Shown in pieces: positions 37,341 through 44,416 of a stretch of 57,720 bases of DNA. The position numbers and the translations under genes are program-made. The notes below the pieces were generated by a model. It ran no database searches and was not told the origin of the DNA. It saw nothing but the letters and a program-made list of their open reading frames with translations. Positions within the stretch are counted from its first letter, which is position 1. The number at the start of each line of letters is the position of its first letter. The stretch comes from an uncultured Opitutia bacterium. GTDB lineage: Bacteria; Verrucomicrobiota; Verrucomicrobiia; Opitutales; Opitutaceae. The DNA is taken from the NCBI GenBank assembly GCA_903873805.1, contig CAIQQB010000046.1, forward strand, positions 1-57,720, read 5' to 3'.

Positions 37341-38326
37341 GCGGTGGAAACGGGCTCGATGGCGACGCGATGCACCCACCACGTCAATCCAAACGTGGTC
37401 GCCAGCGTGCCGGCCCCCACAATGACATGGGCGGTCGTGTAATAGGGATCACGCATCGTCCAGATGACCGCCGCCCCGAGCGCGATCTGCAGGACCAGCA
37501 GGTTGACCATCACCCCCGCAAGGAACCGGCAGCGGTGGCCCGCCTCGCGCGTCCGCCAGATGGAAATGGCAAACCACAGCAGCGCCCCGGCCAGCACCAG
37601 GGCCATGACGCGGTGGGCAAAGTGCACCGTCACGCGGAAATCCCAGTGGGCGGGAAAAAGCCCGCCGTCGGCCGTGCTCAGCGGAAATGTCGGGATGCTC
37701 TGCCAGGCAAAGCTGTGCCGAACCACTGCCGCCAGCGCGAGCTGCACCAGCAGGAGGCCGCAGCACAGCCGGGCGATCCGCCGCAGGCCCGCGCCCCCGG
37801 GACCCGCGGCCGGTGTCGTCCCGGACCAGCTGCGGGACAGGCTCAGCGTCACCGCCAGCAGGGTACAAACGTAAATCTGTGCTAGACACGCATGCAGCAT
37901 GGCAAAGAGCCGGCCGACACTCGTGTTGATCATCTCAACCTGGTGGTGTTCGAGCAGGACCCGCAGTCCGCCGACGACCGCCTGCACCAGCACCAGCCCG
38001 ACGGCGAACCAGGCCAGCTTGCGCAACCACGCCCGGGCCTCGACGCACCAGACCCACCCGGCCAGGGCGATGGTAATGAGGCTCATCAGTCCCGCACTCA
38101 GGCGGTGGGAGTGCTCGGCAAATTTGGCGAGATCGGTGAGCCAGCCCTCCGGGTTCAGCGAGCCGTTGGAAAGCGGCCAGTCGGCGAAGATCATCCCCGC
38201 CCCGATGCTGGTGGTGAACGCCCCCAGCATGACCAGCACGAACACCCAGGCGCTGCCGATCGCGGCAAACCAGGCCAGGGCCGGTTTGTAGCCGGCAGTG
38301 CGTCGGGAGGTGGCGGGAGGACTCAT
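37337..38326 (-). CDS. ctaA: heme A synthase
   Basis: CtaA (Cox15) oxidises the methyl group of heme o to formyl, giving heme a. The product is 329 residues from ATG 38326. Eight membrane helices are apparent. Heme-ligand His motifs are visible: KFAEHSHRLSAGLM, then LLEHHQVEMINTSVG, then VTVHFAHRVMALVLAG and TTAHVIVGAG. A GAGMIFADWPLSNG loop near residue 40 matches the family. The gene is the first of the heme-supply group and is divergent from the SCO1 fusion, 84 bases between starts, so a shared regulatory region is likely. Confidence 0.94.
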   Translation of the reverse strand: MSPPATSRRTAGYKPALAWFAAIGSAWVFVLVMLGAFTTSIGAGMIFADWPLSNGSLNPEGWLTDLAKFAEHSHRLSAGLMSLITIALAGWVWCVEARAWLRKLAWFAVGLVLVQAVVGGLRVLLEHHQVEMINTSVGRLFAMLHACLAQIYVCTLLAVTLSLSRSWSGTTPAAGPGGAGLRRIARLCCGLLLVQLALAAVVRHSFAWQSIPTFPLSTADGGLFPAHWDFRVTVHFAHRVMALVLAGALLWFAISIWRTREAGHRCRFLAGVMVNLLVLQIALGAAVIWTMRDPYYTTAHVIVGAGTLATTFGLTWWVHRVAIEPVSTA

Positions 38327-38410
38327 GGGAATCGGGAGGTGGAGGGAACCAAGCACCATAAAGACTGCAATCCCTTTGACAAATTATCCTTGGCGGGAAT
38401 CGGTAGGGGC

Positions 38411-39319
38411 ATGCATGCGTTGTTTTCCCGTCCGCCGGGCCGCCTGGCCGCCGCGCTCCTGCTCGCCGCGCTGCCCGCCTGCAAGCCGGCCGGCCCCGGC
38501 GGAAGCGTCCCGACTGCAGCCGCCCCGGCCGAGGAGCGCCATCCTCTGACTGGCGAGATCCTGAAGGTCGATGCCGTGAAAAACACCCTGCTGGTGCGGC
38601 ATGAGGCGGTCGCGGGCTACATGCCGGGGATGACGATGGAATTTGCCGTGGCCGCCGCCGATGCAGCCACCACGCATGAGGGCGAGCGCATCCGCGCCGA
38701 GCTCGTGGTCGACGCCACCGGCGCCCGACTGGAAAAGATCTGGCCGGTCGACCCTGTGGCCGACTCCACCGTGGCCGCGGCCGCCGGGGCTCTGCGCCAG
38801 GAAACGACGATCCGAGGCAAGGGCGCCTTCCGTGAAATCGGCGAGAACCTCCCGGACTTCGCGCTCTACGACCAGGAGGCCCGCGTGGTCCAGGCGGCCC
38901 GGTTCCACGGCCGGCAGATCGTGCTCAACTTCATCTACACACGCTGCCCGATTGCGACCATGTGCCCGGCCGCCACCTCCCTCATGATCGCCGTGCAGCG
39001 TCAGGCCCGCGAGGCCGGCGTCACCAACCTCGAGCTCGTCTCCATCACACTTGACCCCGAGAACGACACGCCCGGCGTGCTCAAGGCCTACGCGAAGGTG
39101 CGCGGCATCGACACGTCCAACTTCTCCTTCCTCACCGGACCGGAAGGCGCGATCAAGGATCTGCTGACCCAGTTTGGCGTCATCGCCCAGTTCGAGGGCA
39201 GCATTCTCAAACACAGTCTTTCCACCCTGCTTATCAACGCCGACGGCAAGATCATCTGGCGGGCCGAGGGTAGCCAGTGGTCGCCGGACGAGTTTGTCGG
39301 AAGGATGAAAAAGGGATGA
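38411..39319 (+). CDS. CusF-like plus SCO1-like copper chaperone fusion lipoprotein
   Basis: The product is 302 residues from ATG 38411. A lipoprotein signal (AAALLLAALPAC) tethers it to the membrane. Residues about 45-85 match the CusF/CusF_Ec copper-binding domain (GEILKVDAVKNTLLVRHEAV, GYMPGMTMEFAV with Met and His ligands). A SCO1/SenC thioredoxin fold follows (LPDFALYDQEARVV, VLNFIYTRCPIATMCPA, and the distal His in SILKHSLSTLLI). The SCO Cys pair is spaced C-x5-C instead of the usual C-x3-C. SCO proteins load the CuA site of subunit II; fused CusF would supply copper. It overlaps the next gene by four bases. Confidence 0.9.
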   Translation: MHALFSRPPGRLAAALLLAALPACKPAGPGGSVPTAAAPAEERHPLTGEILKVDAVKNTLLVRHEAVAGYMPGMTMEFAVAAADAATTHEGERIRAELVVDATGARLEKIWPVDPVADSTVAAAAGALRQETTIRGKGAFREIGENLPDFALYDQEARVVQAARFHGRQIVLNFIYTRCPIATMCPAATSLMIAVQRQAREAGVTNLELVSITLDPENDTPGVLKAYAKVRGIDTSNFSFLTGPEGAIKDLLTQFGVIAQFEGSILKHSLSTLLINADGKIIWRAEGSQWSPDEFVGRMKKG

Positions 39320-40368
39320 ACGCGATCCCGGACGATTCAAAACCTGTGGGCGGGGTGCCCCCACCCCGCGCGGGCTCGGTCGGCGATCCGTCTATCCCGC
39401 GGGGTGAGGGCACCCCGCCTACAAATCAAAACAGGCCTCCCGCCCCGCTCACCCCGGCGCAGCGGCGGCACATCCTGCTGATCTCGCTGGCCGCGGTCGC
39501 GCTCTATGCCGGCCTCCGGGCGCTCCCAACCGGCACCAACCTGCACAGCCAGGATTTCAGCGTGTCCGGCAAGGGCGCCTTGGAAATGTGTGATCCCGCG
39601 AATCCCCAGTTCATCCCGGTCGTGGCCGTGCGCTCACCCGTCACAATGACCCTGCGCGGCGATACTCCGTCCGCGGCGGGCCGCGCGACGCATTTCACCC
39701 TTACCCTGAAGACCTCGACGGGCAAACCCATCGCCCCCGTCGACCTGCTCGAATCCCACACGCGCAAGCTCCACCTCCTCATCACGGATCCCACGCTCCG
39801 CGACTACCAGCACGTCCACCCCGAGCCGGGCGCACAGCCGGGCGAGTGGGAGTTCACGCTCACCCCGCGGCTGGCTGGCACCTACCGGGTGTTCGCGGAC
39901 TTCACTCCGGCCGTGACCGCCCGCGGGCTCTATGCCTCCGCGGATTTCGAGGCGGCCGCCGGCCCGCGCCAGGATCTCCCGACCCCCGGCAACACCGGGG
40001 TGATCTACACCGCCTGGGCGGCGCAGGTTGACAGTTGCCAGTTCCACCTCAGACCCGCGGCCGAACCGATCCGGGCGGGACAAGTCACCGACCTGAGCTT
40101 TTCGGTGACCCGCGCGGACGGCCACCCCGCCGTGCTCGAACCCGTGATGGGCGCCCTGGCCCACCTCGTGGCCTTTGATAGCGACCGCAACGGCTTTGCC
40201 CACCTGCATCCCTTTCCGATCACGACCGCCGTGCCCGCAGCCGCCGCCCCGGCCCGGCTGGCTTTCAAGGTGACGATCCCGAACGCCGGCCGCTACGTCA
40301 TCTGGGCGCAGGTCCGGGTCGGCGGCCGCGAGATCTTCGCCCCCTTCTGGTTCGAGGTCGTGCCCTGA
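39316..40368 (+). CDS. membrane-anchored protein with duplicated HxHP (YtkA-like) domains
   Basis: The product is 350 residues from ATG 39316, overlapping the upstream stop. The cytoplasmic N-terminus (about residues 11-36) is encoded by a palindromic repeat pair and looks like an inserted linker. One membrane helix follows (HILLISLAAVALYAGL near 58-73). The periplasmic part has two related beta-sandwich units. One has HLLITDPTLRDYQHVHPEP; the other has HLVAFDSDRNGFAHLHPFP. Such His pairs suggest copper or other metal binding, in line with the SCO fusion just upstream. The exact family is uncertain (YtkA-like or FixH-like folds). Confidence 0.8.
   Translation: MNAIPDDSKPVGGVPPPRAGSVGDPSIPRGEGTPPTNQNRPPAPLTPAQRRHILLISLAAVALYAGLRALPTGTNLHSQDFSVSGKGALEMCDPANPQFIPVVAVRSPVTMTLRGDTPSAAGRATHFTLTLKTSTGKPIAPVDLLESHTRKLHLLITDPTLRDYQHVHPEPGAQPGEWEFTLTPRLAGTYRVFADFTPAVTARGLYASADFEAAAGPRQDLPTPGNTGVIYTAWAAQVDSCQFHLRPAAEPIRAGQVTDLSFSVTRADGHPAVLEPVMGALAHLVAFDSDRNGFAHLHPFPITTAVPAAAAPARLAFKVTIPNAGRYVIWAQVRVGGREIFAPFWFEVVP
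39346..39422. repeat. palindromic repeat pair inside a coding sequence
   Basis: A GTGG head at 39346 (a variant of GTAG) is followed by a perfect eight-pair stem GCGGGGTG/CACCCCGC. After a spacer comes a second stem with the same arms, ending in CTAC at 39419-39422. The 77-base pair is read in frame as the N-terminal cytoplasmic stretch of the HxHP membrane protein (VGGVPPPRAG ... GEGTPPT). Confidence 0.8.
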
Positions 40369-40471
40369 GCCCTCTTCATGCGCCAAACCTACTTGGTCCT
40401 TCGCCGGAGCCCGACCAGATTGAGTGGGTTGGGCGGAACCTTTTGGGGCCGGTAACGTCTTATCCCCTGAT

Positions 40472-41044
40472 ATGAAAACCTACTCCACCCGGCCCAGCCA
40501 TTTCATCGTCCGACCAGCCCTCGGGCTGGCCGCCCTCACGGGGGCAGCCTTGCTGCTCGGGGGATGCGTGGTCGACGGACCGCCGCGGGCGCGGATGGAG
40601 CGACCCCAACGCGAGGTGCGGGTGGTTCAGGAGGCACCGCCGCCACCGCCACCCAATGTCATCTATACCACGCCAGGCGTTCCGCCGCCGCCCCCGCCCC
40701 AAGTGGTCGTCGTAGAGCGCCCGCAACCCCCGCCGCCTGTGATCGTAGAGGAACGACGTGCGCCGCCGCCCCGGGTCGTGGTGGAAGCGAGGCCGGCTCC
40801 GCCGGGGAGAACGGAAACCATCATCGTGCAGCAGGCGCCCCCGCCGCCGCGTCGGGAAGTTATCTTGGCCCAACCTTCACCCCGGCACATTTGGATCGCC
40901 GGATACTGGCGGCACGACGGCCGGGCGTTTGTCTGGGTCCCCGGCCGCTGGGAACTGCCACCCCGGGGCGGCGCCGTCTGGGTCGAGCCCCGCTGGGAGC
41001 GGCGCAGCAACGGCTTCGTGATGATCGAGGGAACCTGGCGCTGA
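40472..41044 (+). CDS. proline-rich lipoprotein with YXWGXW-type repeats
   Basis: The product is 190 residues from ATG 40472. A lipoprotein signal ends in LLLGGC (lipid Cys near residue 33). The middle is a long Pro/Val/Arg low-complexity region (VPPPPPPQVVVVERPQPPPP type). The C-terminus holds BcpO/YXWGXW-like units: HIWIAGYWRHDGRAFVWVPGRWE, then WVEPRWERRSNGFVMIEGTW (spacing Y/R-W). Proteins of this type are envelope-associated with unknown role. It stands alone, convergent with the oppA-like gene. Confidence 0.8.
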   Translation: MKTYSTRPSHFIVRPALGLAALTGAALLLGGCVVDGPPRARMERPQREVRVVQEAPPPPPPNVIYTTPGVPPPPPPQVVVVERPQPPPPVIVEERRAPPPRVVVEARPAPPGRTETIIVQQAPPPPRREVILAQPSPRHIWIAGYWRHDGRAFVWVPGRWELPPRGGAVWVEPRWERRSNGFVMIEGTWR

Positions 41045-41053
41045 GACGCCAGC

Positions 41054-42676
41054 TCAAGGCTCCAGATAGACGCCCTTGAACGGGTGCAGGTCGAGCAGGT
41101 TGCCGTACCAGCCTTTCACGGACGGCAACCGGAGATTGTTCCGTTTGTAGAAATAGACCGGCACGACCGGCATCTCGTCGCTGAGGATCTGTTCGGCGCG
41201 CTGGAAGAGCTCGTAGCGTTTGGCGTTGTCGGTCTCCTGCTGTGCGTCGGCGAACAGGCGGTCGTAAGCGGCGTTTTTCCAGCCGGTCTCGTTGTTGCCG
41301 CTGGTCGAGGTCATCAGCTCCAAAAACGTGCTCGGGTCAAGGTAGTCGCCGACCCAAGCGTAACGGCCGATCTGGTAGTTCAGCTGCCGCATGGTGTCGC
41401 TCCAGACCTTCGCCTCCTGATTCGCCAGGGAAACTTCGATGCCGAGCCCCTTCTTCCACATTTGCTGCACGGCCTCGGCGATCTGCCGGTGACCGTCATT
41501 GGTGTTGTAGAGCAGTTCGAGGTGCGGAAATCCCTTGCCGTCGGGAAAGCCGGCGGCGGCGAGGAGCCGGCGGGCCTCGGCGAGGTCCTCCGTGAGACGG
41601 GCGCGGGCCGTGTAGCCGGCGATGTCGGGCGGCGTGAGGTTGTAGGCGGGCTCCTGTCCGCCGCGGGTGACGTGCTCCACAAGCTGCCGGCGGTCGAGCG
41701 CAAGGGCGAGCGCGCGGCGCACGCGGACGTCGTCGAGCGGGGGCTTGGTGACATTGAGGCGGAAAAAATAGGTCGCGAGGTTGGTCTCCTGATGCAGCAG
41801 CGCGGGGGCTTCCTTCTGGTAGACCGCGATCTTCGAGATGGGGATGGTGCTGGTCATGTGCAGCGCCCCCGAACGGAAGGCGTTTTCCTCAGTGCTCTCG
41901 CTTTCGATGGGATAGAAATTCACCGCGTTGAGGCGGACGGCGTCGCGGTCCCAGTAGGTGGTTGATTTCACGACGCGGATGACCTGGTTGGGGGACCACT
42001 CGGCGAGGGTGAAGGGGCCGTTGCCGACGTAATTGCCGGGGCGCGTCCAGAGCGTGCCGCGCTGGTCCATGCGGCCGAACTTCTCGATGGTGGCCCGGTG
42101 CACCGGATACCAGGACGAATGGGAAACCAGATGCGGCAGGTAGGGCACCGGATGCGAGAGGGCAAGAAGGAGCGTGCGGTCATCGGCCGCATGCACGCCG
42201 ACCTGCGAGAAATCGGTGAGCGCGCCGGTGTTGTAGGCCTCGCCGTTTTTCAGGTTGTAGAGCATGTAGGCGTATTCGCTCGCGAGACCGGGCGAAAGCA
42301 TGCGCCGGTAGGCGTAAAAGAAGTCCCCGGCGGTGACCGGGTCGCCGTTGGACCAGCGGGCGTTGGCGCGCAGGTGAAAAGTCCAGGTCAGGCCGTCGGC
42401 CGACGGCGACCAGCTTTCCGCCACCCCGGGCACGGGATGGCCGTCCTTGGCATCATACTGCGTCAGGCCCTCCATCAGGGCGATGACGATGTTGAAGTCC
42501 TGCTGGCTGCTGATGATCTGCGGGTCGAGGTCGGCTGGTTCAGCGAGATTGCCCATGAGCAGCGTCTGGGTGCGGTAGGCGGCCTCGATTGGAGTTTCGG
42601 CGTGGCGCGAGCAGGAGAGCAGCAGCACGGTGCAGAGCAAAAGCAGGACGGAAGCAGGACGGAGCTTGGAACGCAT
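41054..42676 (-). CDS. OppA-like peptide ABC transporter substrate-binding lipoprotein
   Basis: The product is 540 residues. The lipoprotein signal is SVLLLLCTVLLLSC. The SBP_bac_5 family signature is clear: MGNLAEPADLDPQIISS, then GLTQYDAKDGHPVPGVAESW, then LTWTFHLRANARWSNGDPVTAGDF, and VRRALALALDRRQLVEHV. It captures oligopeptides in the periplasm for an Opp-type importer. No permease or ATPase gene is next to it, so the partner components are elsewhere. Length matches OppA (about 540). Confidence 0.93.
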   Translation of the reverse strand: MRSKLRPASVLLLLCTVLLLSCSRHAETPIEAAYRTQTLLMGNLAEPADLDPQIISSQQDFNIVIALMEGLTQYDAKDGHPVPGVAESWSPSADGLTWTFHLRANARWSNGDPVTAGDFFYAYRRMLSPGLASEYAYMLYNLKNGEAYNTGALTDFSQVGVHAADDRTLLLALSHPVPYLPHLVSHSSWYPVHRATIEKFGRMDQRGTLWTRPGNYVGNGPFTLAEWSPNQVIRVVKSTTYWDRDAVRLNAVNFYPIESESTEENAFRSGALHMTSTIPISKIAVYQKEAPALLHQETNLATYFFRLNVTKPPLDDVRVRRALALALDRRQLVEHVTRGGQEPAYNLTPPDIAGYTARARLTEDLAEARRLLAAAGFPDGKGFPHLELLYNTNDGHRQIAEAVQQMWKKGLGIEVSLANQEAKVWSDTMRQLNYQIGRYAWVGDYLDPSTFLELMTSTSGNNETGWKNAAYDRLFADAQQETDNAKRYELFQRAEQILSDEMPVVPVYFYKRNNLRLPSVKGWYGNLLDLHPFKGVYLEP

Positions 42677-42787
42677 GGGCTCGGGTTGCAGGGTCGGGGT
42701 TGGACGGGATCGGCAAGCAAGGCGGTCCGGCGGAAAAAGGCAACCGGCCGCAAGCGTTGGTCGTGGCGCAGTTTGCTGTTTGCCGCC

Positions 42788-42835
42788 GGAGGTCGGGCTT
42801 CACGCCCGACGTGTTGGGGATAAACCCCGACCTAC
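42788..42835. repeat. paired palindromic repeats with GGAG head and CTAC tail
   Basis: GGAG (42788-42791) leads a seven-pair stem GTCGGGC/GCCCGAC. The facing unit has GTTGGGG/CCCCGAC around ATAAA and ends in CTAC (42832-42835). It lies in the 290-base gap between the oppA-like gene start and the terminator of the coiled-coil gene. GGAG is the known alternative to GTAG in REP sequences. Confidence 0.75.
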
Positions 42836-42910
42836 AATTCGCAAACTAAGCCAGTTCCCAAACGTTGGAAAAGGCGCCCGGCGGGCCGGTGGGCGGCCCG
42901 GCGGGGACAA

Positions 42911-42940
42911 TAAAAAAGCCACGCGTTGACCGCGTGGCTT
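42911..42940 (-). terminator. rho-independent terminator of the coiled-coil protein gene
   Basis: A perfect ten-pair stem (AAGCCACGCG/CGCGTGGCTT, five-base loop) is followed on the minus strand by a T-run (plus-strand AAAAAA at 42912-42917). It lies 28 bases past the stop of the gene ending at 42968. Confidence 0.9.
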
Positions 42941-42967
42941 GGAAGATGAAACCGGCGAGCCGGTATT

Positions 42968-43792
42968 TTACTTGGTGGGGTTCTGCGCCTGCACCACATC
43001 GAGACGCTTCTGGACGTCGTTCATCTTGGCGATGAGCTCCTCTTCCTTCTTCTTGCGCTCGGTGCTGTTGACGATGCTCATCTGGGAGGCATCCTTGAGC
43101 ACGTTGGCCGGGAGGGTGAGGATGCGGGTGAGCACGCCCTGATCCTTCAGCGAGCTGAGGTAGAGGGCGGCCAGCTCGTGCGAGAGGGCCAGCGAATCGC
43201 GGGCAACCGACTGCGTTTCCTGCAGGTTGTTGTTGAGCTGCTGGTTCTTGGCGAGCTCGGTGGTCAGCACGACGCTGATCTGGTCCGAAATCTTCTGGCT
43301 GTAGCCCTTGATGGAATCGCGGGTCAGGTTCTGATCACCGGCCATCTGGGCCAGGATCGGCTGAATGCGCTCGTTGAGGCGGCTGGACACCTTGTCCACC
43401 TGCTCGTTCTGGATGCGCTCGGCCTCCTCGGGGGTCTTGGGCAGCGGGTTGAAGGGCTGAACCTTCTTCGCGATGGCCTCGGCCAGCTGGTTGACCTTCT
43501 CACCATTGAGCTTCTCCACCTCCTGGTCGGTCATGAACACGTCCGCGGCACGCTTCGAGATCGCGTCCGACAGAAGCTTGTTCACGGCGTCGATCTGCTT
43601 GCGCGTATCTTCGGACGCGGTCTTCAGCTCCTTGGCATGCTCCTCCTTGAGGGCGGTGAGCTGGGCCTCGTGCTTCGCGTCACTTTCGGCGACGATGTTA
43701 TTGACGTAAACGGCGGAGCCGCCGATCACAAGTCCGGTGAGAACGACGGTGACGAGCACCGACGGTAGTTGTTCCTTGAGTTTCTGCCACAT
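42968..43792 (-). CDS. membrane-anchored coiled-coil protein
   Basis: The product is 274 residues. One N-terminal membrane helix (VLVTVVLTGLVIGGSAVYV near residues 12-30) is followed by nearly continuous heptad-rich helix with high Lys/Glu/Gln (HEAQLTALKEEHAKELKTASED, ISKRAADVFMTDQEVEKL). The most regular coiled coils are around 40-75 and 245-270. No catalytic motif or known domain is visible. Inner-membrane anchoring with a long periplasmic or cytoplasmic rod suggests a structural or spacing role. Base composition is less GC-biased than its neighbours. It is expressed alone, with its own terminator. Confidence 0.8.
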   Translation of the reverse strand: MWQKLKEQLPSVLVTVVLTGLVIGGSAVYVNNIVAESDAKHEAQLTALKEEHAKELKTASEDTRKQIDAVNKLLSDAISKRAADVFMTDQEVEKLNGEKVNQLAEAIAKKVQPFNPLPKTPEEAERIQNEQVDKVSSRLNERIQPILAQMAGDQNLTRDSIKGYSQKISDQISVVLTTELAKNQQLNNNLQETQSVARDSLALSHELAALYLSSLKDQGVLTRILTLPANVLKDASQMSIVNSTERKKKEEELIAKMNDVQKRLDVVQAQNPTK

Positions 43793-43907
43793 GTTATTTT
43801 TTAAGGTTGAGCGGAAGACCTAAGCGGATTCCCCAAGCAAATGCAATGCCGCTCTGCGCACTATGTTTGCAGCTATTTTTCATGATCAGACCAGCCTGAG
43901 GATAAAA

Positions 43908-44219
43908 ATGAGTCTTAATCGCTCCGCACAAATAATTTACGACTACATTAGGAGCCATCCGGACGAAGACCGCCACTGGCGGGAAAAAGCGGGGCGTATT
44001 TCTACGCAAAGCATTGATAATCATATTGCAGCATCGACTATTGTCACCGCCCTTCGCGACTATTGCGAGGAACGGGCTGGCAGCCTCTCCCAGTTCCGCG
44101 ACCTCCGCCAAATTGGCGGGTTTGACCGCAGCAGCCTGCGCCCTCTGGCCGAACTCATGGTTCGCCTGTGGGGCCCCCCGCCAAAAAAGAAGAAGCCCGT
44201 CGTTCCTCCGGAAATGTGA
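43908..44219 (+). CDS. small basic protein, unknown function
   Basis: The product is 103 residues from ATG 43908. No family is recognised. The body is helical and charged (AQIIYDYIRSHPDEDRHWREKA, IVTALRDYCEERAG, LRPLAELMVRLWG) and ends in a Lys/Pro tail (GPPPKKKKPVVPP). The basic, helical profile would suit nucleic-acid or protein binding. It is divergent from the coiled-coil gene with a 115-base AT-richer gap. An in-frame ATG at 43863 would add 15 residues of poorer composition. Confidence 0.65.
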   Translation: MSLNRSAQIIYDYIRSHPDEDRHWREKAGRISTQSIDNHIAASTIVTALRDYCEERAGSLSQFRDLRQIGGFDRSSLRPLAELMVRLWGPPPKKKKPVVPPEM

Positions 44220-44393
44220 GTCGATTCAAGCGAGAGCCCAAGCTGCTTCCCATTGAGCGGCCCCACTGCATCTTTTCAGCATGGGAAAGCCCATTCCTCT
44301 TCACCCACTGGACGATACATCAGTCCGCCCCGCCCGAAACTATTTTGTAAATTGCTGAACTCCGTCATCGACTTTCGTGCACGGTCGTGCAGG

Positions 44394-44413
44394 TTATTCA
44401 CACGTTATCCACA
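44394..44413 (+). promoter_or_regulatory. two tandem DnaA-box-like sites ahead of phoH
   Basis: TTATTCACA (44394-44402) and TTATCCACA (44405-44413) both match the strict DnaA box TTATNCACA, on the same strand with an 11-base start-to-start spacing. They end three bases before the phoH start. DnaA bound here could couple phoH expression to replication. Confidence 0.5.
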
Positions 44414-44416
44414 CCG

